Below are positions 34,746-43,773 of a DNA stretch of 64,000 bases, piece by piece (within the stretch, counting starts at the first letter, position 1; every line of letters starts with the position of its first letter). Both the position numbers and the translations under genes were made by a program. Origin of the DNA: Nigrospora sphaerica. Its lineage: Eukaryota; Ascomycota; Sordariomycetes; Amphisphaeriales; Apiosporaceae. Location: assembly GCA_018287875.1 (NCBI GenBank), contig JAGVVL010000017.1:186001-250000 (forward strand), given 5' to 3'. Under the pieces are notes generated by a model. That model saw nothing but the letters and a program-made list of their open reading frames with translations. It made no database searches and was not told where the DNA came from.

Positions 34746-36040
34746 TTAAGAGACGATGATGCACTCCTCTGCCTCACTATTGTTTTCTTCTTCCCTATCT
34801 TCCAGGTCTATCCATCCTTCTCCGTCGGAGTCTAGGTTGGGGTTATCAGGTATAATCCCCATCTCCCTTTTGACTCGTCTAACGTCTCGAATAGCAACAA
34901 ACTGCTCCTGCGCAGTCGGACGTACTCTGCGACGTTGTTAAGGTTTCTGGCGCTCCAATGCAGCTATTAGCTGCTTGTTCCGCTACGTGAGACTGGCGAT
35001 CTCTATATAACTATCGTTAAGGGCCTTCCTAACCTTCGGCGCCATCGTTAAGCTGGCCGCGCAGATTTGCGGAGGTGCTTCCGATAGCTGCGCTTGAGTA
35101 CTGAAAAGGAGCCTAAATCCAGGGGCTGGAGGACCTGCGAGGTGTGAGCCGGAAGGAAGTCTAGCCAGACCTTCGCCTTAAGGCAAGTCAGCATAAACTC
35201 CTCCGTGACGTGGCTGCCATGGCTGTCTAGAATAAGGTGTCGCCACCGGTCCGACGATAGCTTCGTCTTAGGCAGAAAAATGTCCTTTAACCAGCGTAGG
35301 GCAATTGAATTGTTAGTCCAGCCCTACTGCGAGGCATTGAACAGCCAGTTATCGAAGTCTGGATCGTTAACTTAGCCACGGAACCATTGTTGTTGCACTT
35401 CGGCGCCCTTGAAGATAACGAGAGGTGATAAGGCGCGACCCCCAGCGCTGACGCACTCTAGAATCGTCACCCACTCTCTATTGCCAGGGTCCATGGTGTA
35501 TATCTTGGTCCTCGAAGCTGGCCCGATGACTAGGGGGTTGTCCCCAAGGCCAAGCATGCTGTCAATCTCGTCGACGTTCCAAGTATCCTCCGGGAGCACC
35601 TCAGCCAGCTTAGGGTCCTCAAGGCGGTCGAAAAACTCCTCAATATTGGCTCGTGAGGCGCCGTTAACGCGAAGGAAATCGATTCCAGTAGACCTGACGT
35701 ACTTGACGAGGGGATTCCTCTTAAAGAAACCAAGGTGCCAGCGTTTTCCAAGGCGCTGGTGGTTCCTAAAGGCCTTCGCTAGCGTCTAGGCGAATAGACG
35801 AAAGCGTGAGTGTGGAGGAGACCAGCTAAGTCTTGCTTGTAGCAACACCCAGTCGACTAGTTGCTATTCTAGCGCTGGTGAGAGGGCTTGGCGCGAGCTG
35901 TTAGTCGTTTTCCTAGTCGGAATACCCTTAAGGCGGCGCCGTAGATAGTCTTTAGAGACATAGAACTGTCTGGCAGCCTCGCAGATAGGCATGCCGGCTC
36001 CGATAAGGTCTAGAGCAACGATAAGTTGGTCTGGGTCCAT
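34746..36040 (-). pseudogene. Decayed pogo/Fot1-type DDE transposase
   Basis: The reading starts MDPDQLIVALDLIGAG, with an N-terminal helix-turn-helix (ICEAARQFYVSKDYLRRRLKG), followed by the catalytic core. WNVDEIDSMLG carries the first Asp, HLILDSHGSHVTEEF the second, and LQPLDLGSFSVLKRSYR the third (DDD triad). The chain ends with an acidic tail (SDGEGWIDLEDREENNSEAEE). At least six in-frame stops and one probable frameshift near 35,050 break it. The stops noted are all TAG or TAA, and most sit where CAG or CAA (Gln) would fit, for example FA*TLAKAF, RG*VND and KP*QRR. That is the outcome of C-to-T change at CpA, as in repeat-induced point mutation. No functional transposase is expected. 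Confidence 0.88.
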
Positions 36041-36148
36041 GGCGATAATCTCACTAAAAAGAGCAGAATAAGACAAATAGATTGAGCTCAATAACTTAAC
36101 TGTAGGCATATTGGTTGACTACATATCGTCGAGTGACCTCACTTGAAG

Positions 36149-36214
36149 CATCTTGAGACAACCCTCAAACTGCTGGCGCGTGAAGGGGGTGTCGCTTGGA
36201 GGGGTGCCCCAGCT
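36149..36214 (-). repeat. Right terminal inverted repeat of the transposon
   Basis: Partner of 34616-34681. On the minus strand it continues the host gene's open frame for about 32 codons (SWGTPPSDTPFTRQQ...), which makes the split host gene look like a short intact ORF. Confidence 0.92.
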
Positions 36215-36368
36215 TATGCTGTCCTGCATTTCTTTGAACGTCTCCTCTTGCTGCTTCCATGCTTTCCCCTCACGTCGTGTGTTTAACAGCTGATAAAGCG
36301 ATAGCAGTGTCGGTAACCCGTATTGCCTCGCAATTCTGATGCACTGTTGCAGATCGAGGCTTCTGAGC

Positions 36369-36400
<32 letters not shown>

Positions 36401-36409
36401 AGGGTTCAT

Positions 36410-37607
36410 TCTCGATTCTTGTCACCGGAAAAGCAGGGCACTACCGATGGTAATTCGCAAGGTTGAATTCGCAGGGCTTCTTCGTTGAGAGAAAGTCGCT
36501 TCAGCGAGGATACAGTTCGACCGGTGGGGAGTAAGTTATAAGATAATGATTACCGTCCGGGGTAGTCTCTATTGTCTCTTTCGAAATGGGATCAACAAAT
36601 ACACGAGAGGTGCTCTGTCGGTAGTACGTAGCAGGCAATATAGAATTTTACTGATGAAGACGAAGGAAAACAGGGATGGAACGTAAACACTTAAATATAA
36701 GAGAACCCCACCTGGGGCCGCGTTAGAAAGCAGTGATCGGACGCTTATCATCTGATGACACATCAGCTAGGCATACTGTAGTTTCCGACCCTCTGGTATT
36801 AACGCGCGGATACGCGTGCATGAAAACCATGTACTCTGTTAGCCCAGTTGGGGACCACATTTGAAGGCAACAGTTAGGCGTACTGTAGTTCTCAACCCTT
36901 CAATACGAATACGCGGTTACGCGTGCATGAAAACCATGTGCTCTGTTGGCCTAGTTGGAGACCACGTTTGGAGGCATCAGTTAGGTGTACTGTAGTTTCC
37001 GACCCTCCAATAGGAATGCGCAGATATGCGTGCATGAAAACGGCGCATTCCGTTGGCCTAGTTGGAGACCACGTTCGGAGACATCAGCTAGGCGTACTGC
37101 AGTTTCTGATGTTCTCATAGGCGCTGTGGCTGTATGTAGAGGGGTGACCGATTCGCCCGGGCCGCAGCAGGAAGCTCGATTCCGACGGAATTGCCTCGTT
37201 CCGACGCGGTGGCGCAGCGAGCAACCTGCGGAGAGTCGGTACAGTCCGGCGATACCCAGCCAGCGCCAGTTTCAGCAATAGCGAACCTCACGATGGCCTC
37301 CCTTTCCCAACTAATTATAGCGCCAGGTGCAATGCCAGTTACGGCGGCACCTAAGTCCTCCGCATTGCGAGTACCCATTTCTCCACTTGAAGTATTGCCA
37401 AGGGAATGTGGCTAACTCCGGAAGATTACTCGCTGTGCCAACCAGCCGGAATCGGGTATCCCGTCGGAATAGAGCCTCCCGGCCGCAGTCTAGGGGCTCT
37501 CTGATAATCTAATATAGTTCAGTCGTGAGATTACTCTACTCCTCTCCACGCTTCCGCTCTCTACCCACCCCAACTGGGCGTTTCTGATGCAAGATGGCTC
37601 GTTCCCG
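36410..37607. other. Intergenic with minisatellite
   Basis: Upstream region of the transposon-split gene, then the 107-bp minisatellite (listed separately), then the 3' flank of the kelch gene. No coding signal. Confidence 0.6.
36761..37111. repeat. 107-bp minisatellite, about 3.3 copies
   Basis: Units start at 36761, 36868, 36975 and 37082 (the last partial), each exactly 107 bp apart and opening with variants of catcagttaggcgtactgt. The core gcgtgcatgaaaac and ggcctagttggagaccacg are shared. Differences between copies are mostly C/T or G/A transitions. The array is non-coding. Confidence 0.9.
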
Positions 37608-39454
37608 TCATCGGCCCGGCATTTCGTAATACACGCGGTTATCAGACGATAGCTGGTGCACTTGAGGGTCCGCCGGCAACTGGTACACACCGCCGGGGGC
37701 CAGCTCAGGCGGCCTGGCACTACTGTGGAGCTCCGAAGGTGCATCCGAGACTTTGGTTAGACCGCTGTACGAGTAGTGTTCGGTCATGGGGGATGCCGTG
37801 GACGCGGCAGCCCCGGCCGCTCGCCTTCGTCGGCGGAGAAGGCACCAGGCCACCACGGCGACGAGAGCCAGCGCGACCGCGCCTCCCACCACGCCCCCGA
37901 CAATCGCTCCCGTAGACGCGCCGGCATTTGCTCCGGCAGGCGTTTCGCTGGCGTTGTCGTTGGTGCCCCCGGCGCTGGGGGTGGCAGTGGGTACACGCTG
38001 CGCGAGCACGGAGGAGAGGCCGACGTTGGCAAACCCGGCTATGGGCTCCTTTAAAGTGGCGCCACCGGAAGCGCTGGTTTTATGTCAGTCGGCAGTGCTG
38101 TAAAATTGGTATGGAGGAACCTACTTCCCGCCTATCTCGTTGTAGATAATGGGCGGCACCGAGTACTTGGCGGTCGTGTTGAGCGCCGGGAGCCAATTGT
38201 ACGTCGACAGATCCAGGGCGCGCACGGGAGAGAAGGCGCCATTGCATTTGCCAGTCTGCAAAACGGGCTTGCCTTTGATGTTCTGTCGAATCGCTCCGCC
38301 TAGGACCACCATCTGCCCGCGATAAGTGTGGCAGCTGGCCCCTTCCCTTCCCGTTGTCTCGTCGACATCGCGCTCGGTGTTGGTCTTGGCGGCCAGCCCC
38401 GTGGCATTGATCCAGCGAAAGGACGGGATGGACAGAATGTAGACATCCTCGTAGGCGCGCTGGTCGAGCAGACTCCAGCCGCCGTAGGCCGTTATGTGAA
38501 AGGCGCTGCCGTCGGGCGAAGCTGATACGGCGGTGCAGAACTTGTCGCGCGTACGCGGCGCCACGCCTGATGCCTGCTGCTTCCACCAGGTGTGCGAAGC
38601 AATGTCGTACACCCACACCGTCGTGAAGGCAATGTCGTTGGGCCAGCCCGAGAAGGGAGAAACGCCAGCTGAAACGTCGCCTCCCCCAAAGGCCACGAGC
38701 ACCCCCTTCTCACCGGCCGGTACGAAGACCAAGGCGCCACTGTTCAGATTGGGCACCTCGGCGCCGAAGGAGCCGTCGCCTAGGGTCTCGTTGGTCCAAG
38801 AGAGATTGTCCGGGTCCGAGGCGTCGAACCGTAGCAGACCGCCGGTAGTCCAGCTGGTTTTATCGAAGTAGAAACCGCCGGCGAGGAAGCCTAGCTTTTG
38901 CTCGGGTACGCTAACGAATTGCGCGCCGCTGCGAGGGCCGAAGTTGAAGTTGCCCCCCGAAGCCGTCACCTCCTTGAAAGTGCGGGTGCGGATATCGAAA
39001 GCTGAGAGCTTGTTCGTCGCGACCCCATAGTCCTCGCCGATGCTGTAGATAGTGTCGTCCGTGTGCCAGAGGGCACCCCGCGATTGGAGGGCATTGGAGT
39101 AGGCGACGGCGTTTTCTTCTGGAATAGAAACATTGCGGATCAGGCCAGCCGTGAGGCGATTCTCGACGGGAAGCTGGCCGTTAAGATCGAGAGACAGAAT
39201 TGAGGCCGATGTCCTGATATCGGTCTCGTCGCCCAGAGCGTTAGATGCCACCTTGCTGTAGTTTGCGCCCGTGAAAAACAACTGATCCTGGACCATGACA
39301 GCTGCGGCTCGCGCGTTAGTGCTAGACGTGCCCCGAGGGCGGCTGACCTACCCTGCGGGCTCTCCATGTAGCAGATGTCACCCTGGGCCCCCAGCACAAG
39401 CTGGGGAAGGGCCAGGGCAGCCAGCGCGGCGACTCTCGTGATGTTACGCGCCAT
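37608..39454 (-). CDS. Kelch-repeat (galactose-oxidase-like propeller) type I membrane protein
   Basis: Three exons, complement(37608..38073, 38125..39301, 39352..39454), 581 aa. Introns of 51 and 50 nt have donor GTAGGT in both cases, branch CTGAC/CTAAC and acceptors ACCAG/CGCAG. Residues 1-22 are a signal peptide (MARNITRVAALAALALPQLVLG). The large middle part has kelch-like blades: RTRDKFCTAVSASPDG..HITAYGGW, YEDVYILSIPSFRWI, GREGASCHTYRGQMVVLGG and VRALDLSTYNW. A Ser/Thr/Ala stalk leads to a transmembrane helix at about 482-505 (GAIVGGVVGGAVALALVAVV) followed by RRRRR. The cytoplasmic tail ends VYYEMPGR. The topology suggests a cell-surface adhesion or sensing protein; no catalytic residues were identified. 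Confidence 0.87.
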
Positions 39455-40760
39455 GTTCGTCACGGTGTCGCGAGGGCAAGTCGCCCGGAAAACGAGTGCT
39501 GACGCAGCGGAGGCGGAGGCGGAGTAGGAAGAGTAAACAGAGTCGTCTTCAGGGCGCGACAAGAAGACGAATGGGACATCTTTTGCTAGATTGCTCTTCT
39601 GCTGCGCCGCAAAGCTGAAAGGTGGGCGAACCTCCTGTGTAGAGCTTGACGCAGTAGCAGGTCAGTAATTGGATCGATTCGAGAAGAGACACCAGGTACC
39701 CCCGGTTTGTCTCCGCTAGGTCGCAGGAGCTGAAACGAAAGCGACGAAATGCCTGCCAAGTCGAGCTAGGCGCGCGCGCGTGGGTATGTACAGGCGGTGT
39801 TTTTCTCTATCAATGGCACCTGGCCAAGGTTCTAACCGCTGGCCGCCAACCCACATTTATCCCGCCTTGATCCCGCGCCAAGTTTCCTACCATGTCTCTG
39901 ATAAGAACCATCGTACACCCTGGACGTTCCTACTTATAGGCATATGGCGGCTCGAGAAGATGGCATTCTATGGCGCCTGAGCGCTAGTATTTTCGCTAGC
40001 GGGACCAGCTTCATCCCACGCAACCCAATGTAGCTTTAGCGACCTCCAGGTCGATTGTGACCAGTTCCGACGCTCGTCAGCCGCATAAGTTACGGCCGGC
40101 TCGTCAGGGGCTACACGTCCCGAAACCGTTCGTCCTTTCGCATTCGGAAGTGCACCATCATATTGAGGAATAACCAATCATTTTTATTCATATCGGCATC
40201 CCACTCTCAAGTACATATCGCAGCCTAACAATCTGCCGTGTATTGATCCAAACCCCTGCAAGCCGGCCCCGGCCGCACTTCCCCCGTGGTATTGTCGCCC
40301 ACAGCCTGGGCATCGTCGCTAGCGCTAATAAGCGGCGGCCGAGGAGCGTTCCGCAGCACAACCACACGGCGGCGCGGCCTCCCGACCCGTTTGCCCCGCG
40401 GCAACCGGTACCCGAAACACCTCGTCGGTTATGTTAGAGCATGTTGGTCCAGCGAAGCCATGGGTATTGTGACCACACTTTCAATAGCGCGGTCTACTTC
40501 AGTTCTACTATTTGAACCGAGCCCCTAGGAAAAGAAGTTGAGCAATGCAGCGAGCGTAGTGGGCAAATTTACCGTCTCTCCCAGTCTTTGAATTCTAGTC
40601 CTTTTGCCCAGTTCCCTAATGGGGCGGCGTCGTACTGTTTATTAGGGTGTGCTCCCACTAGCGCTGTGACATCGATTGTAAAAGTAATTAACGTAAAGTA
40701 ATATCGAAGGTGTAGATAATCTTTATTAATCTTAGCTAATTATACTATTAGTTCTACGTT
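39455..40760. other. Intergenic
   Basis: No supported gene. The end nearest the HET gene (40,560-40,765) is strongly AT-rich. Confidence 0.55.
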
Positions 40761-43699
40761 CTAAACTAGGTCGATATCCACGGTCCCTCCTCCCACGGGC
40801 ACACCCTCGCCGTGCATAATGCCATGGACGTACAGGCAACCGACGACGGCATAGCGGCCCTCGCCAAGACGGCGCAGCGCCACGGGCACGTGCAGGCCCG
40901 CCAGCGCCCAGATCTCGTCGCCCTCGCGCACGTCGTCGCTCTCGCTGAGGGCCAGGCGCCCGCCGCTCGTCGCCGACAGGCTGCGGCCGACACGCGAGCC
41001 CCTGCCGGTGAAGACGTCGGCCGGCACTACGTCGGGCTCGCAGTCGATGAGCTGACCCACGGCAGCCAGACCCTCGTCCAGCCGCGCGTAGTTGCGCCGG
41101 TCGCGCGCCGCAAGCACCTCGGCGTGCAGGCGTACGTAGTCAGTCCAGCAGGGTGGCGCCGGCCGCTCGGCGCTGCCGAAGGGAAGGGCGCCTTCGAACA
41201 TTGCCAGGGTGGCGTGCCGGTCAAAGAGGTCGGCCACAGCCACGTCGCGGTCATATGATGCGTCCTGCGGCCCGCCCGGCGCCCCGCCAAAGATATCTGA
41301 GTAGTCTCTTTCGACGATCTGGACAAGGAAGGGGTCGTGGGGCGCGTCGTCGGGTCCCTGTGCCAGAGGTTCCAGTAGCATGCGCATATCGTGGCGGACA
41401 AGGGTGCGAAACCGCCTCCAAAAATTTATCTCAAAGGACGCCGTGTATATCGAACCGCACCGGTCCGGGGCCGGGTGATGGCCATTTTCCACGTCCTGGT
41501 AGTGGGTGCGCCAGAGGACCTCGTAGCGGCTCTGAGGCGTGGCTTCCGAAGGACGGTAGGCAGGTGGTGCTGGGTCGACGCAACCGTGCCACTCGTCTAA
41601 ATCCTTTCCCTTCGGCGGCGGTGCGATCCAAGACGTCTCTGGAATTCGGCCCAGTATGGCCAACTGGTCATTATGATCCAGACGAGAGGTTCCTTTCGCC
41701 TTATTGTAATACCATTGGGTATGGACAACACTGTCAACGCGACACCCCCTAACGCCGAGGACATGGCCCGGTTTCAGTTCCACTCGGGCCTTTCCGAGAC
41801 CACTTGATGCCATGTAAAATTTGGGCTGCGCGATAAAGAATCCGCCAGTATCGCGCTGAAAGTCGGGTACCCAGGAAGGCAGGTTGTGAGGGTTGTCGGC
41901 CCTCGTCTCCCGGAAAACGAGCAACGACATTCCTACTTGGGCGACCAGTACCTCGGCGGCTTCAATGTAGACGTCGCGCACATCCTTGGTGTAGTCCGGG
42001 GCCGGGTACATGCTGTTCCCGGTCTCGTCTCGGAAGAGACTACGCAAGGCGTAGATCTTGTCTCGCGGGTCCATCGACTGCAACCCGCGGAACTGATGTA
42101 CCGAGCAAAGCTGGGCACGCATGGCGGGAGTGAGCTTGGACATCTGGGCCACATAAGTTAGCCATGTTCCAAAGTGCGGATAGCCTCGCGTCATACCATG
42201 TGTTGGACGTCAGTGTTCTGAAACAGCCTGAGGAGGCCCACGGCGAAGAGTGCTCTATCCACATCCTGCAAGATACTGTAACTCAGTTCAGCGCGGTACA
42301 ACCGCGGCACGGCTCTCCGTCTGCGCAATGGGGGCACAGAAAGATCCTGGTGTTCAATGCCAGCACTTTGGTCCCCTGCTGCAGCAATGTCCATGGCAGA
42401 GTCTGCTATATATTTCTGGACCAACCCCTGGATATTCCGGACCCAATGCCATTGGTAGAATTTGATTGTCCGTTCGATGACTTTTGCGGGCACAATGGCG
42501 AGATTGCCGAGGAAGAACATGCAATTTGGAGAAAGGACCCATTCTTGGATCACCCACGCTCTTTTGAACCAAGAGCGGCTCATGAAGAGGTACCAGCCGA
42601 TAAGGTCGATCCGATCGATGGATTCGAGGCCAATCTGCTGGTAAGCCTGTGGGTCGAGAATATCGAATGCGTGGTACGCCGTGTCAAGGTCCTCTTTGCT
42701 CTCACCACAAAGCTCTTTGATCTTGTCCTCAACGAGACTCAGCTTCTCCATGGTTTCTTTCAGCCCCTTGGCAGCCAGGGGCTCATTGCCGCCGAGCCAC
42801 ATCAGAGTGGCGCGCGCCTTGCCGTAGATGCGGTCCATGAGCGGGATCTGGCAGCTCTTTTCGTCCATGTCGTCCTGATTGATGCAGAGGGCGTCGACCC
42901 AAAGGTAAAAATAGTCCGGGCCCTGAGGTATGTAGTGAGAGCCTAGGATGGAACCCGTACGACCGCTACCAAGGCCCTCCCGTAAGCTGATGAGGGCCGT
43001 GTAAAGGTTTGTCGCCACCGTCACCGGGCGGCCGTCGCACTCGATATCGAAGGCCGGGGCCGCCCATGCTTCGCGCGGGAATATGTCGCTTTTGTTTGTG
43101 TAGAGGGTACGCGGATCGCCCCAAGTGTACGACAGGGCGAAGTAATCGGGATTCTCGGCAAGATCCACCGTCACCATGGAGCATCGGATGGCCTGGTGCT
43201 GGTCTGTGGGATGTGCCGTTTCAATCGTGTAAACTTTGAGTAGCCGGATGGAAGTGGCCGTCGGCAGCGGCATATAAATGTATGAAAGACGTGTCTTCTC
43301 GTGCCATGCCGCTGGAGGGTTGATAATAGGCAGCACTGACTCATCAGGCGAGAGGTCCGATATATCTTCATGTGGCTCAGCTTGTGCATCCTCCGTGTCG
43401 CTGGAAAGCGGCTCTCCACCTTCAAAGCCCTTTGTCAATGGGCTCTGAATACTGGACCGGGTCTCGGGGATTGCTTCCCCGAAGAAATCCCAGAGGAGAC
43501 TGTCAGTCAGCTGTGAACCATGTTGGTCTTCAATTCGCCGTCGGATATCCGGGTGCTCCGATGGGAGGATACTTGAGATAATCATGCGCAATGCCATGGG
43601 GAAGAAATCTTCGACGGACTTAGTGGTATCCTCTTTCCTCGGCTCTGCTGAGATTTCACTGTTTTTCTGACCATCAAAGACCTGTTTAAAGGGGCCCAT
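40761..43699 (-). CDS. HET-domain protein, 961 aa
   Basis: Two exons, complement(40761..42143, 42197..43699). The 53-nt intron (donor GTATGA, branch GGCTAAC, acceptor CCCAG) joins DVQHM to MSKLTPAMRAQ and explains the frame change seen at 42190. A 180-residue N-terminal region without a recognised domain precedes the HET domain, which carries FALSYTWGDPRT (about 188) and VDALCINQDDMDEK (about 267). DRIYGKARATLMWLGG and the downstream RSWFKRAWVIQEWVLS follow. The later part has DPRDKIYALRSLFRD and LPSWVPDF, standard in HET proteins. HET proteins act in fungal non-self recognition and programmed cell death, but which locus, if any, this controls is unknown. The AAA ATPase gene ends 74 bp upstream of its start, on the same strand. 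Confidence 0.9.
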
Positions 43700-43773
43700 G
43701 GCTAGTCAGTTAAAGAGCAGGACAGGAGAACTAGATACATGGGGCATATAAACGCCTTATATCAACGGAAAAT

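Larger units (their letters stand above)
34616..36214 (-). mobile_element. pogo/Fot1-type Tc1-mariner DNA transposon, 1,599 bp
   Basis: The terminal inverted repeats start AGCTGGGGCACCCCTCC. The first 48 bases are identical at both ends (34616-34663 and 36167-36214), and similarity continues to about 66 bp with four mismatches. Each end is flanked by TA (34614-34615 and 36215-36216), the target duplication of the Tc1/mariner superfamily. Inside is a transposase relic on the minus strand. The insertion disrupts the gene described at 33717-36409, and the element lies in the same orientation as that gene. Confidence 0.92.
33717..36409 (-). pseudogene. Host gene split by a transposon (unknown membrane protein family)
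   Basis: Two halves of one reading frame flank the transposon at 34616-36214. The N-terminal 65 codons are at 36409-36215 and the C-terminal 298 codons at 34613-33717. With the element and one TA copy removed, ...KEMQDSI runs straight into PQLLGNIQQQEIRVVHQ and stays open to the stop, giving about 363 aa. Met1 is followed by a poly-Ala run from a GCC repeat. The middle is soluble (LLIPAYYPLVIDYPITFAEG), and the C terminus is Gly/Ala/Cys-rich and hydrophobic (about the last 80 residues), probably membrane-inserted. I recognise no named domain. Neither half has internal stops, so the damage is confined to the insertion. Transcription across the element would truncate the protein inside the inverted repeat, at the stop at 36119. 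Confidence 0.8.

Noticed and set aside
36119..36409. Short complete-looking ORF of 96 codons
   Set aside because: Its last 31 codons are transposon inverted repeat; only the first 65 belong to the split host gene.
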